DNA of 26,371 bases from Polyrhizophydium stewartii (lineage: Eukaryota > Chytridiomycota > Chytridiomycetes > Rhizophydiales): positions 1 to 26,371 of the forward strand of contig JADGIZ010000104.1 of assembly GCA_027604665.1 (NCBI GenBank). Direction: 5' to 3'. Under the pieces are notes generated by a model. That model did no database searches and was not told the DNA's origin. It saw only the letters and a list, made by a program, of their open reading frames with translations. Each line of letters opens with the position of its first letter. The stretch's first letter is position 1. A program made the position numbers and the translations under genes. Below, in pieces: positions 1-10,597 of the stretch.

Positions 1-1
1 G

Positions 2-187
2 CGGCAGCCTGCGGACGAGGGGCCGGCGGCGCCGTCGTTGCACTCGATGGTCGTGCAGTTCCAGGCCGGCGCGGCAAATGATAAGCAGAGACTTTTTCGA
101 AAGCTTCAGGAAGCAAGCGAAATTTGGCCGACCCCAAAGTTCAAGGCTGTCACCGCAAATGCCGGATTCACGCCCAAACTCGCTTGA
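2..187 (+). CDS. C-terminal fragment of an unidentified protein
   Basis: The window opens inside an open reading frame (frame 2) that runs without interruption for 61 codons to a TGA at 185-187. The fragment contains MVVQFQAGAANDKQ, then a basic, mildly helical stretch and the end FTPKLA. I do not recognise the family. Frame 2 stays open from the left edge, so this is either the last exon or part of it; no obvious acceptor (CAG or TAG after a CTGAC-type branch) is visible within it. It converges on ASF1, whose stop lies 188 bp away. The coding call rests on frame openness and a plausible composition only. Confidence 0.5.
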   Translation, partial: RQPADEGPAAPSLHSMVVQFQAGAANDKQRLFRKLQEASEIWPTPKFKAVTANAGFTPKLA

Positions 188-375
188 GGGTGGTTGTTTG
201 TGTATTTGAAATGGAGGATGAAACGAACAGTGATTGGGCGTACGCCCATCGGCGCAGAGGAGGCTGCTGATGGCCCCAGGGAATGTCGGCCGCTCTTTGT
301 CTCGGCATCCTCGGTCATTCTTGCGCTGGGAGCAATGATGGCAGGTGCCCAACCGGTTCAGAATGAGAGTGGGCC
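188..375. other. Convergent intergenic spacer
   Basis: 188 bp between the stop of the left-edge gene and the stop of ASF1. It must hold both 3' ends. I see no AATAAA on either strand and no further open reading frame with family features. Confidence 0.6.
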
Positions 376-1541
376 TCACATCTCAATCTGCATCGGCTCC
401 TGCATCTCCGCATCGACAGGCTTACTTTGCATCGAGTCCGTGCCCGCAGCGGCCTCGGCAGCCTCGTCCGCATCCCTGGTAATCGCGGACCACCGAGCAT
501 AACAACGACAAATCAGCATCCAGCCAACGCTGTTGAAACCAAAGTGCAGCTGGCTCTTACCACTTGATTGGAAACCGGGTAACCTACTCGGCCGTGGACG
601 AGCCGTGGGTCAGCATCCACACGAGACACGCACAGCGATCGCCATGCAGCCGACCTTGGGCTTGTCGGCAAGAATGTTGCGAGACAAGACATTAAAGTCG
701 ATTGTTGCGGGCGGGTTCTCGGGGTCATACACCGTTGCCAACGCTTCGTCGGCGACAAAGTTGTTGACATAGTAGCCGACCCGCACAAACTCTTCGTCCT
801 TGTACAGCACGCTGAGTAAAAGGACCTGCGCGTGCGAGGCGAGTTCAGCGTTGGCGTGGCGCACGGCAGGCGGCAGACGAGCGCCAACGCACCGTCACGC
901 CCAAGGCGTCCGAGTTGGGAATCTTCTGCGGGTTTGGCGCCGGCGCCTGAGCGAGTGGGCGGCCGGCAGCCAAGACGATGGGCGGCGACAGCAACAAGCA
1001 CAACGACGACACGGCGCGGCCAAGGGTAAGCCTCAAAGTCGACAGGCGGCGGGCGAGCAGCGTGCGCAACAGCGCACCTCGAGCACAAACTTGCCGACGC
1101 CGACTGGCGCCGGGCCGACCATGACCGACTCCAGCACCTGGTCGTACTCCTCGCCCTTGGCGCTGCCCACATAAATGACCTTGAACTCGAGGTCTGCGGG
1201 GGCAGTCAGCACCCCGCGCGGACACGGCCAGGCGGCGGACAGACGCACCCTCCTTGATCTCGGAGATGACTTCGAAAGTGATCCCGAACTGCAGCGGCGA
1301 TAAGAACGGGGCGGGGTTGTTGAGGATCTGTCCGAACCGTCCCGAGCAGTGCGTCCGAAACGAAGCGAGCATCCGCAGCCAGCGCCAACGTCAGCAAGCG
1401 CAGCTCGGCAGCGCAGAGGGTTGTCCGTGCAGAGGGCCGCCACCGAGGTCAGGAGGCGGCAGGCGCGGCAGGCGCCGGACACCGGGCGGGCGGGCATGCG
1501 GGCGGTCGGACCTGGACGTTGAGCAGGTTGACGAGAGACAT
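376..1541 (-). CDS. ASF1: Histone H3-H4 chaperone ASF1
   Basis: Nuclear chaperone that carries H3-H4 dimers for replication-coupled and replication-independent nucleosome assembly. Seven exons on the minus strand: 1541-1512, 1327-1249, 1193-1078, 946-893, 825-655, 583-561, 475-376, giving 190 aa with phase kept at all six junctions. The immunoglobulin-like core is seen in order as [16 protein letters not shown], the [14 protein letters not shown] strand, [11 protein letters not shown], and [10 protein letters not shown], whose Arg108 aligns with the histone-contacting Arg of human ASF1. The core ends at VTRFPIKW (residues 151-158). It is followed by a 32-residue acidic, Met/Ala-rich tail, as in fungal ASF1. 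Exon 6 is only 23 nt. Introns 1 and 5 use unusual GTC donors (GTCCGA, GTCGGC), fixed by homology. The stop of SGF29 lies 44 bp upstream on the same strand, so the ASF1 promoter must be tiny or lie inside SGF29. Confidence 0.96.
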
Positions 1542-1585
1542 TCTTTCGCTGGGGAAAGCCGACGAAAACTTCATTCGACAGATCG

Positions 1586-2773
1586 TCACGCCGACTTGTC
1601 CAGGTGGCGCGGCCACTCGAGTACCATGCGCGCCTCGACGTTGCGCTCAAAGTTGTTGTCGTCCTCGAAGATGACGACATAGTGGTCTGAGCGGGTCTGC
1701 GCAAGGCGGGTCAGCTTTGGGCGGGACGCACGGCATGTGCGACTCGCAAAACGCACGCTGCTCGGAGGCAGAACGACGGACGCCTGGTAAAAGCACGTTG
1801 TGGTCGGGAACAGCGCCAAAACCCGGTGCTTGACAGGAAACTCGCGGCGGCGGTCCGTTTCCTTTGGGATCGGGATCAGCAAGCGAGAGGGGAGGAAGTA
1901 GTGCCTGCAAGCGCCGCGTCAGCGATCAGGCCGCCATGAACGCCCAGAAAGCAACAATACAGGCGCACTTTTTGGTTCCCGGCCTCTCTTCGTCGTCCTC
2001 GGCGTCTTCGACCTCAAACTTGCCCTTGTCCGGGGCATATCCGACGACGTTGGCGAGAATCCATTCTTCGACCTTTGCAACAACCTGCTCGTGCCATTGG
2101 CGGCGTCAGCCGCACAGCCAGCAGACCAGTGTTGTACACCGCAAGTATGCAACGCACCTGGTCGCCAGGCTGGAACGTGGCTGTGGATGAGTCGGCGCCG
2201 GCGTCGGATCTGCAGCGGGGGGGGGTCAGCACGGACAGCGGCATCGAGCCGCCACCATTGCAATGCGGCTCACACTCGCGCGCGCTTCGGGCCGCCCGCG
2301 GCCTTGGCGTCCGTCTTGCGCTTCTTGCGCTTAGACTCGATGCCGGTCTCGGTGGCCTCACGCAGGGCAATCAGCACCCCGATCCTCTCGAGCGCCCGGT
2401 TCAGCACGCTGGCGACACACGGCCGTCAGCGAGGCGGTGTTCGCCTCTTGCGGAGGCGTCGGCCGCCCGCAGTCGCCTGGGCGTGCAAGCGAGCGAGCAG
2501 CACGCACCGCGACTCGTGCTCGGCCTTCTCGATGGCGTCCTTGTATATGTGGCCGAGCTTGACGGCGGCCTTGACCGAGAAGCCCTCCTTGGACTCCTGG
2601 CGGTCGGCTATCTTCGAGTGGACCTTGTTCATGCGGGCAAGGGCGCTGTCGTTCTGCAGGCGCAGCGAGTGCAGCGCACCCATGTCCTGGGTGACTTGCG
2701 ACCACAGCGAGTGCTCCTCGTTGGTCAGCGGCAGCGGCGTGGTCGAGGTCGACGACCCGGCCGTGTCCGCCAT
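1586..2773 (-). CDS. SGF29: SAGA complex subunit SGF29 (tandem Tudor histone reader)
   Basis: Subunit of the SAGA histone acetyltransferase module that binds H3K4me2/3. Six exons: 2773-2508, 2408-2274, 2209-2158, 2084-1969, 1904-1757, 1696-1586; 275 aa. The N-terminal half is helical or coiled coil, followed by a basic KRKKRK stretch near residue 120. The tandem Tudor fold starts at about residue 148 (FQPGDQ, then [16 protein letters not shown]). The second Tudor carries [12 protein letters not shown] and YVVIFEDD. By alignment with human SGF29 from memory, Tyr229 and Phe249 match two of the methyl-lysine pocket aromatics, while Phe222 sits where human has Tyr. Intron 2 has a run of nine C after its CTGA branch motif. 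Intron 5 (1697-1756) is 60 nt, a multiple of three and free of stops. The start Met follows an upstream spacer shared with divergent URA3. Confidence 0.95.
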
Positions 2774-3016
2774 CGACGGCGTGCGGCGAACGCAGGGCTT
2801 CTTCGGCTGCCTGGTTCGGTCGGTCCGCGTGCGTTCCGCGGCGCGTGGCGGGCGGGCAGCACGCTGCCGCTGCGCCGTCGCTGCATGCCCGCGCACACCC
2901 CCCCTGGACGCCTGCCAGCATCGCGCACTCGCCCGCGGCTGTCGCGCGGGAACCCGTCCGCATCGCGCACCCGCGGTATGGTGCGGGCCGAGCGTTGACC
3001 GCGAACTTGGACTCAG
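2774..3016. promoter_or_regulatory. Bidirectional promoter spacer SGF29 / URA3
   Basis: 243 bp separate the SGF29 start (minus strand) from the URA3 start (plus strand). This is the longest divergent spacer in the window and must drive both genes. It is GC-rich, and I see no TATA box or other motif I can name with confidence. Confidence 0.6.
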
Positions 3017-3946
3017 ATGTCGCTGCTCGCAAAGACATACACGCAGCGCGCCGAGGCCCACACAAACGCAGCGGCCGTGCGCCTGCTGCGCCTGATGGAC
3101 GCCAAGAAAACCAACCTCTCGGTCGCGGCCGACGTCACAACCAAGAAGGAGCTGCTGCACCTCGCCGACGCCCTCGGCCCGTACATTTGCGTCTTCAAGG
3201 TGCGCAGCCGCCTTTCTCGGAGCACCAACTCGCGGTCGAGCTGACTGGCAGTACTCGCTCGCCGACACCCGTGCGCGGGGCTCACGCACGCCGCGGTCTG
3301 CCACGGCACGTGCGGCCACGCATGCGCCACGGCTTTCTGGCAGACGCACATCGACATCGTCACGGACTTTGACCAGGACCTCGTCGACCAGCTCGAGAAG
3401 CTGGCCGAGAAGCACTCGTTCCTCATCTTTGAGGACCGCAAGTTCGCGGACATTGGCAACACAGTCAAGCTGCAGTACTCGGCGGGCGTGTACCGCATTG
3501 CGTCGTGGTCGCACATCACCAATGCGCACCCGCTGCCGGGCGAGGGCATCGTCAAGGGCCTCGCCGAGGTCGGCATGCCGCTGTCGCGCGGGCTGCTGCT
3601 GCTCGCCGAGATGTCGTCGCAGGGCTCGCTCGCGACGGGCTCGTACACCCTCGAGGCCGTGCGCATGGCGCAGCGCAACCGCGACTTTGTGTTTGGCTTC
3701 ATCGGCCAGCAGCGCATGGACGTGCCCGAGGACTTTGTGTATCTGACGCCCGGCGTCGGGCTCGAGGCCAAGGGCGACGGCCTCGGCCAGCAGTACCGCA
3801 CGCCCGAGCAGGTCATTCTGGACAGCGGCTGCGACGTCATCATCGTCGGCCGCGGCATCTATGGCAGCGGCGACATCGCCGCCAATGCGCAGCGCTACCG
3901 CGAGGCTGGCTGGAACGCATATCTCAAGCGCACGGGCCAGCTGTAG
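3017..3946 (+). CDS. URA3: Orotidine-5'-phosphate decarboxylase
   Basis: Converts OMP to UMP, the last step of de novo pyrimidine synthesis, in the cytosol. Two exons (3017-3199, 3344-3946) give 261 aa, close to the 264-267 aa of fungal stand-alone enzymes. Key motifs are the N-terminal [19 protein letters not shown] joined across the intron to THIDIVTDF, the catalytic [12 protein letters not shown] with Lys94 (yeast Lys93) and Asp97, the [12 protein letters not shown] stretch, [11 protein letters not shown], and the phosphate-binding [10 protein letters not shown] near the C terminus. A stand-alone decarboxylase rather than a UMP synthase fusion fits a fungus. The 144-nt intron contains an internal CTGACTGGCAG at 3241-3251 that looks like a complete branch-acceptor, but splicing there would not restore the conserved K-THIDIV junction. 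Confidence 0.97.
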
Positions 3947-4109
3947 CCAAGGAAGCACTCGAATGAACCACGCATGCTCTCGGCGCCGCCCGTTCGGCGT
4001 AGCGGGCGGCGATGCATTCGGCGACAGCCACCCGTCAACCGGCGGCACGCACGGTGGCAGCGAAACGGCAGCAGCATTGACGGGGGATGGTAGCAGGCCG
4101 AGGGCCATC
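3947..4109. other. Convergent spacer URA3 / PRO3
   Basis: 163 bp between two stop codons. It must contain both 3' ends. No gene or recognisable RNA seen. Confidence 0.6.
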
Positions 4110-5058
4110 TCATTGCTGGCCCATGATCTGGCCGAGCTCGGCGCCGCGCTCGGTGGCCCGATTGACGGCCTCGACAAAGATCCCGCGGATGCCGCTGGCC
4201 TCGAGCGAGTTGAGGGCGGCCTCGGTCGTGCCCTTGGGCGACGTGACCTTGCGGCGCAGCTCCGCCGGGTCCTCGCCCGTCGCCTCGAGCATGCGGCCGG
4301 CGCCAAGGCACGTCTGCGCGGCGAGGCCGCGGGCCACATCGGCGGGCAGACCGAGTTGCACGCCCGCGGCCTCGAGGCACTCGACCAGGAGGAAGAAGTA
4401 GGCCGGGCCGGATCCTGCGCAAGAGCAGCGGCGGCAGTCAGCGCAGAGAGATCCACGGCAGCGAGCCCGGTCGTGGCGCCAGCCAAGGCTCACCCGACAC
4501 GCCCGTGACCACGTCGATCAGCGACTCGTTCGCCACCCAGTAGTTGCGCTTCGACACGGACTCGAGTACCGCGGCGGCCATGGCCTTCTGGGCGTCAGAG
4601 ACGCCCGGCGCGGCGAACATGCCCGTGGCGCCCTCGACAACGAGCGCAGGCGTGTTGGGCATGCAGCGCACAATCGCGAGCTCGGCGGCGCCAGCGGCGC
4701 CTGTCAGCAGCCAGCGGGACAGGTCCGGGATCGTGATGCCGGCGGCGATCGAGATGACCAGCGGGCGGTGAGCCTGCACGGCCGGCGCAATGCCCTCCGC
4801 AACGAGCTTCATGACCTGCGGCTTCACGGCCAGGATGACCACGTCCACCGCGCGGCCCTGGTGCGCGATCGCCTGGGCGTTGTCGGCCGTGACGTGGACG
4901 CCAAACTGCTGCTCGAGGCGGTTGCGAGCCTCCTCGAACGGCTCGGACACGACCATGTTGGCCGCGCTGAAGCCCGACTTGACCAGGCCGCCAATGATGG
5001 CGCCGGCCATGTTGCCGCCGCCGATGAAGCCGATGCGCAGTCCCCTGAAGTCGGTCAT
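4110..5058 (-). CDS. PRO3: Pyrroline-5-carboxylate reductase
   Basis: Reduces pyrroline-5-carboxylate to proline with NAD(P)H, the last step of proline synthesis. Two exons (5058-4494, 4414-4110), 289 aa. The Rossmann dinucleotide motif GFIGGGNMAGAI is at residues 10-21, with ILAVKPQ further on and RCMPNTPALV in the middle. The substrate-site motif VSGSGPAYFFLL is rebuilt exactly across the intron, whose junction splits Gly189. The dimerisation helices (ARGLAAQTCLGAGRML, VTSPKGTTEAAL) complete the family pattern. The start is the Met of MTDFRGLRIGFIGGG; upstream in-frame sequence lacks family similarity. The intron 4415-4493 has a GTGAGC donor, a GCTGAC branch and a GCGCAG acceptor. No targeting sequence is evident, so the protein is probably cytosolic. 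Confidence 0.97.
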
Positions 5059-5192
5059 GACTCTCGATTTTGGGAAAGACCGGCTCGACGGCATCGCCGC
5101 GGTCATCTCCCCGCCGGTCACGCGGCTGCCACCACCGCCGCGGCACCAGGCGGCACGAACACACATCACCGGCGCCCGCTCGTCGTGCTGCT
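5059..5192. promoter_or_regulatory. PRO3 upstream spacer
   Basis: 134 bp between the PRO3 start and the stop of the upstream same-strand ARM/SPRY gene. It must hold the PRO3 promoter and the end of the ARM/SPRY transcript. No clear core element seen. Confidence 0.5.
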
Positions 5193-8100
5193 TTATGGCG
5201 GCCATGCAAGCACGCAGAAGCGGTCGGCGTTGGCCGCCGCCCACTTGAACGGCGTCTCGGACAAGTTGATCGTAAAGTGCGGCACGCCGCGCACATACGG
5301 CAGGCACGCAGCCTCGTTGCCCCCGCTCGCCGGGCTGATCTCCGGCCCTGCGTCACGCATGCGGGCGTCAGAGACATCCAGTGCAGCCACGAATGCCGCA
5401 TCGGCCAGTCCCACCTTGCAAAACGCCGTTCCAGGTGAAGAAGACGGTCCGCTGGTGCAGATACACGCCGCAGCCAACCCAGTCGCCCGTCTGCCAATCG
5501 GCACCAGCCATCTTGTGCACAATCTCGACGCCGTCAGGCAAAGGTGCTTCGCCGTCCGCGTCGGCGACAGGTTCGGATGCATCGGGATCGATGTCTTCGA
5601 GATTCGCGTCCAGGTACTCGGTAATCTGCGTCGACAGCACATTGTCGTTGCTGTAGTGCACGCCCTGGATCTTGAGCCACACAAGGGTCCGCGAGCGGCG
5701 ATGCATGCACGCTGCAATCATGTGCGTGTCCTGAAGCAAGACGCCGACTTGGGCACACTCGGCCGCGGGCAAGTCGTCGAGGTCAATCTGCACTTCAAAG
5801 TACAGCGACAGTGCCGGCGCAGTCTCGATCTCCGTGTCTGCCGAGTGCACATCCTTCTCGCGATGCTTGGGACTCATCGAACTGCGGCGACCTGATGCCG
5901 CACAAGAGATGGATCTCGCAAAGTCAGCAAAAAGGGCGGCATCGCAACGCTGCTGCCACCAGCGACGCTACCTGGTGCGCCGCGACTCAACGGCCGAGAG
6001 CGGCCCTCTTGGTTGAAATAGAGTGCGGGCTGCCCCGGCGGTGAGATTGACCGGCCCGCGTGCGTGAGCGGGGTCGATCCCTCGTACCGCACATGGGCGA
6101 ACGGAGTGGCGTCCTTGACCGGGAACCTGCGTTCAGCCAGGTCAACACGGTGCCTTTTGGCCCGCCAAGGCGCCCTTTTCGCCCACCTCAGCGGATCGAG
6201 TTTGCCACCAAAGCGGAACAGTCCCATCTGGTCCGACGACAGCGACACTGCCGGGTACCACGTCTGCCACGGATCAATGCTCTCGAACGCCACGCCCATC
6301 GACTCGCCGTTGAGGTAGTATGTGATGGTGCACTGATCCAAGTCGATAACGGACGTAACCGTATCGCCGGGCGACCACGACCTGCCGTACGAGTTCTGCG
6401 ACGTTCGGGCCAACAAGCAGTCCGTGTCAGCAACCAATCGCACGCCGGCAGAAAAGCGCGACCCATCGCACGTTGTCTAACTCGGCGTGCCACCGCTTCA
6501 TACGGTGGCCGTCGTACGCATACGAGTGCTCGTCGTCGCCAACGCCCGTGCCTGCCTCTGAGTTGAAGTGGCATTTCTCGCTCGCCCACCCGATCTGCAT
6601 GATGTTGCTGGTGCGGATCACAAAGTCGTACGAGTAGCGGCCGCCGCCAGTCACACCCAGCGCCACGCGCAGGCTGCAAAACTTCCAGCCGTCACTGCGC
6701 AACTCCTGTGTGCTGTGTGCAATAACAAGGCCCGGCGTGTATACAGCGTTGCGGAGCATCGCGCCAGATGGCTCGTAAGGCATCGGGCCAAAGCGACACG
6801 CGTGCTCGAGCATCAGGTTGAGGTGGAAGTAAAGAGCCTGCGCGTTTTCGGTGACCACGAACTTGAGAATGGTGATGAAGGCCATCGGAATGCTGAGCAG
6901 CTCCTGGATTGGCAGCCCTGAAAAGCATACATGTCAGGCGTCGCTCGAATACTAAAACACAAGCAGCGAGTATACTGCACTCACCTTGCTTGATGCAAAG
7001 GGCCAATGTCGCAAAAGCTTGCTGGCTGAGCTCCTTCCTGGGCAGTCCACACAGACCAATCAGCAGCGCAACGAGCTTCTCGCGAATCATGAGCTCCTTG
7101 ACAGGAGCTGACGCCCGGGCACAGCCATGTCAGCTCGCGGGAAGCACCGGAAACGAGCCAACCATACGACCGAGGACAGACCATATCTGAACAGCCGGCT
7201 GACGCAGCGCAGCGAGTTTGTCGCGATGTCTGCCTTGATGTCTTCGATTTCGCTGTGCTCTGTGACAGGCCCGCCCGGTAGCAGCTGTCCAGACGCGATC
7301 TGCTGGCCAAGCTCCTCATGCGATGGCTCGCTAGACGCCGTGCGTGGTGGGTTGGCCATGGGAGGCTCGTTTCCATGAGCCTCTGCAGATTCGACATCCG
7401 CCGAGAAGGCCTTGTTCTTGGCAGGCGCGTTCTCATCAGTCGCAGATGGGACGCTGGGCAGCGGCGGATAGGCAAGAGGCGTCCGGGCCGAGACTGGCGA
7501 CGTCAGATCCATGTATGAGCGGTCGACAAGCGGCAGCGCGAGCAGGTCAAGCAGTGCGCTGCAGGTCTCGTCGAGTACATCGGAAATATACTCCAAAAGT
7601 GCGCTTTCGCCCTTGGATTGGTCGACGTGGTCAAACGACTCGGTATCGACGAGGATGAACAGGCACGAGAGCAAGTTCCGGACGTTGGTGCACTTGGTCA
7701 GAATTGTGCGCGGCGATGTTTGGGCGACTGGCAGCCATGGCGACCGTGAGCCGATTTCCAGCGGCGATCCCTTGGACGATTGCGACCGGGCGGGCGAGCG
7801 CGACCGGGATCCCTTGCGCGAGCGCGAGACTGTGCCCGCGCGGCGTTCGACGGGCGTTGTCGCATCAATCGGACTCGACGTCGACAGCGGCGAAATGGCA
7901 CTGATCGGGCTGCTGAAGCTCGGGCTCCTCGGACTGCGGCGCGATCCCGCCGGCCCGTTTCCGGGGAAGATGCATTCAACGCACTCGCCGACTTTCTGCG
8001 GCAGCCGCAGCAGCATTGGGCGGATTGTGTAAACTGTGATCTGGAATCGCAGAGATGGGTCTGGCGCGGATATCAGAGACGTCAGCGATGGCTTGCCGCA

Positions 8101-10568
8101 TGTAAGCCGGCCGCGACCGGTGCGACAATATACCCTTTTCGGCAATTGTAACAAGAGCTTTGGTTGCCACTATTTGCAGCGAGAGCTCCTGGTTGTCACG
8201 GAGGAACGCGTCGACGATCTCGATGCCGTTCTTTTCTGAAATGTAACGCACCATACGAGCTTTCGGTGTTGAGTGGGGTGTCTGTCAGCTTCGCGCAAGC
8301 TCGAGGCTCAGTCTCGTCGAGCATCGTCTCACGCGAAAGCGTCGATGCGTTGAGAATCAGAGCGACACCGGCGTACTGAACGTCGTGGTCGGGCGAGTTG
8401 CACAAGTTGATGATCAAGTTGACAACGTCCGAGCTTGCCAGCCTGTCGGCATTCTCGGCTGTCGAGGCACACCATATGTTACCGCACATGCTGGCCAGCC
8501 AACGCGCAAGTGCGGCGTACCATTGCTGCAGAGTTGCACGAGTGTGTCGGCGATGTAGAGCTGGATGTGTCTTGGCGCTGTGGCGGAAACTGTGAGAAGC
8601 GTCTCGAGGCCGTGGCTGTCCAAAAAGCTTTTCTGCATTTCGGCTGAGGGGCAGCATGCTGTCAGAACCGGGACGACACAGCTTATAGGGAGCAGAGGTT
8701 GGCCTCGTACCTCTTCCCGTGAGATCATGCATCACGGCCTGGGAGAAGAATCGGGCCACAGCCAGAGCGTAAGCATCGTGTCAAGTAGAGGCTTGTCTGC
8801 AAAGGAGACGCACGCACCATCGCCCAGTGCTGGGCCTCCGGATCTCTGGACCTGATCGCTGCTATCAGTGGCGGGAGCAGCTTTGACCGCACAAGGCTAC
8901 GTTGGAACGCGACTATGCATGGCCCACCGACTGTGCTTAGAATCTGCTTCAGAGCACAGCATGATGAACGGGCTTTGCTCGACTCACTGTTCTCCGTGCA
9001 GAGGGATTTGACGATGCGCAGTGTGACGCGTGCAATGACGGTCTCATTGTTGCTCAGACAATAAGCAATCGCCTTGAACAAGCCCGAAATCGACGCAATC
9101 TGGTCTTTGGCGATGTCTGTGCTCATGTCAGCCGGCCTTGTTGTGCGGGAGAAAGTAAATCAGTGTGCCGACGCACCTTTGACGGCGAACTCGTGAAGCA
9201 ACAGAATGGCCCATGAGACGAGCTCATAGTCCTCTGAGATTGGCCCGTGGTCGTTAGCTGTCAAAATCCGGCAGCAGCGGTGGCCCAAAGAAAATGCTTA
9301 CCATATCGCAGACAGATGCCGATCAAGGGGATCACGCGCAGCTCAGCGAGCCTGGTGATGTACATGTGCGATTCTGACGACACCAAGAGCGTCAGACTCC
9401 GACCGGTTAAAGTGCGCTTCACGCAGTCTTCCAACCTTCCACCGGAACGGCTGAGACGATGCGCACGAGCGAATGCAAGCACAGCTTCTGCATGCTCGAG
9501 TTGGTGAACGACTCGCGCGTAAGCTTGACGAGAACCTCGATGGCATTGGCCTCTATCAGAGCTGGATGCAGGTCGTCTCGGAGTGAGATCTGGTGCAGAA
9601 GCGTGAGGGCAAAGTACTTGAGATCGCTGTTGGGCTTGCGGTCCTCGGACAGGATGGCCATCAGGGGCTTGACGACACCGTAATGGACCATTCGCGTCTT
9701 GCGCCGCTCTGCGCCATGCTTGGTTAGACAGAAGTTGACGCCCATTATCGCAAGCAGGTCTGCGCACCGTCGCTGGACACGAGTGAGTAGATAGCGCTAG
9801 TTGCGTATCTGCGAGTGTCGTCGTCGTCGGAGGCGTTGAGGGCACGAACAAGGATCTTGAGTGCGCGCATGCGGATCAAAACCGGACGGTTGTCCTCTGC
9901 AGCGACACAGTATCAGTGCTGAATCCATAAAGCAGCCGCAGGCGCCGGACAAGCTGCACCGCACCAATCTGCGCGAGCTGGTGGACGGTGTGGATCGCGA
10001 TCTTGAGCAGCCGCGGATGGTTGCGCACCGTGCAGGCACGCATGATGTATGACAGATGCTCCTCTGCAGCGCCAGTTCAGCAGGCATGCAGCTGTTGGGA
10101 GGGGAGGCCGCCCGGCAGGCTCGCGCGGCTCGGAGGCGCAGACGGCGCACGCACCTGACATTGCCCGGTCGAGAAGGATGCTGGTTGCGCTGTGGGTTGT
10201 GCGTCAGAGCAGGTCGGGCACGCGGACGCCGGCGGCCGCACCTCTCCTGCAGCTGGATGTTGCCCGTCATTGCCAGCTCTGCGAGGGCCTCGATGCTGAT
10301 GGCTGCAGGCCCGCGCGGCGCGGGCACCAGCACCAGGAGGAGGCCGCAGCGTGCCGCCTGGTCAGCGCCTCGCTCTCGTCGGTGTGCTCGCGTGCGCCTG
10401 GCGGCAACGGCCCGCACCGTCCTCGGGCTTGGCCGGCCGCGGCTTGGGGCGGTCCTCGGCCTCCTTGATGTGCGCCGACTCGACGATGTTGTCCCAGATG
10501 CTGTACGCCATGAGCGCGAGCGCCAGCCCCGCCGTGAAGGCCAGCACGTTGCGCTCGAGCTCGGTCAT
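5193..10568 (-). CDS. Membrane-anchored armadillo and tandem SPRY domain protein
   Basis: Twenty-one exons on the minus strand: 10568-10418, 10302-10242, 10189-10155, 10063-9965, 9896-9768, 9708-9436, 9373-9302, 9233-9177, 9116-8988, 8930-8818, 8738-8711, 8643-8521, 8458-8333, 8259-8134, 8060-7182, 7107-6985, 6917-6472, 6395-6187, 6126-5972, 5891-5415, 5347-5193. They join in phase to 1321 aa. Residues about 8-24 form a hydrophobic segment (VLAFTAGLALALMAY), probably a signal anchor. Residues about 51-507 are armadillo-like helices (ALAELAMTGNIQLQE, LHQISLRDDL, VQLCSN). Exon 15 adds a Ser/Pro/Arg-rich insert at about 545-625 (SRSRKGSRSRSPARS). A first SPRY domain (about 915-1060) has MQIGWAS, GTGVGDDEHSYAYDG and ITYYLNGESMG. 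A second, more divergent one ends with GDWVGCGVYL and VFFTWNG near 1248-1268. The first SPRY resembles that of animal RSPRY1, but no RING follows. Function unknown. The first intron boundary is the least certain. Confidence 0.82.
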
Positions 10569-10597
10569 CTTGGCCGCGAAGCAGCAAAGCTCACAAA
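10569..10597. promoter_or_regulatory. 29-bp head-to-head gap, ARM/SPRY gene and LRRC71
   Basis: Only 29 bp separate the two divergent start codons. Any core promoter must extend into the coding exons or first introns, or the two transcripts must overlap at their 5' ends. No TATA box is present. Confidence 0.6.

Noticed and set aside
2075..3095. Overlapping plus-strand frames of about 300 codons
   Set aside because: Antisense to SGF29, whose exons rebuild the Tudor domains exactly. Composition is Arg/Ala-rich with no motif.
3241..3251. Possible alternative acceptor (CTGACTGGCAG) inside the URA3 intron
   Set aside because: Using it would insert non-homologous sequence and need a further 19-nt exon out of phase. 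The acceptor at 3343 restores the conserved junction.
2426..4486. 686-codon open frame on the minus strand
   Set aside because: It runs antisense through all of URA3 and into the PRO3 intron. Only its last part (2508-2773) is real, as SGF29 exon 1. Long antisense frames are expected where third positions are GC-rich.
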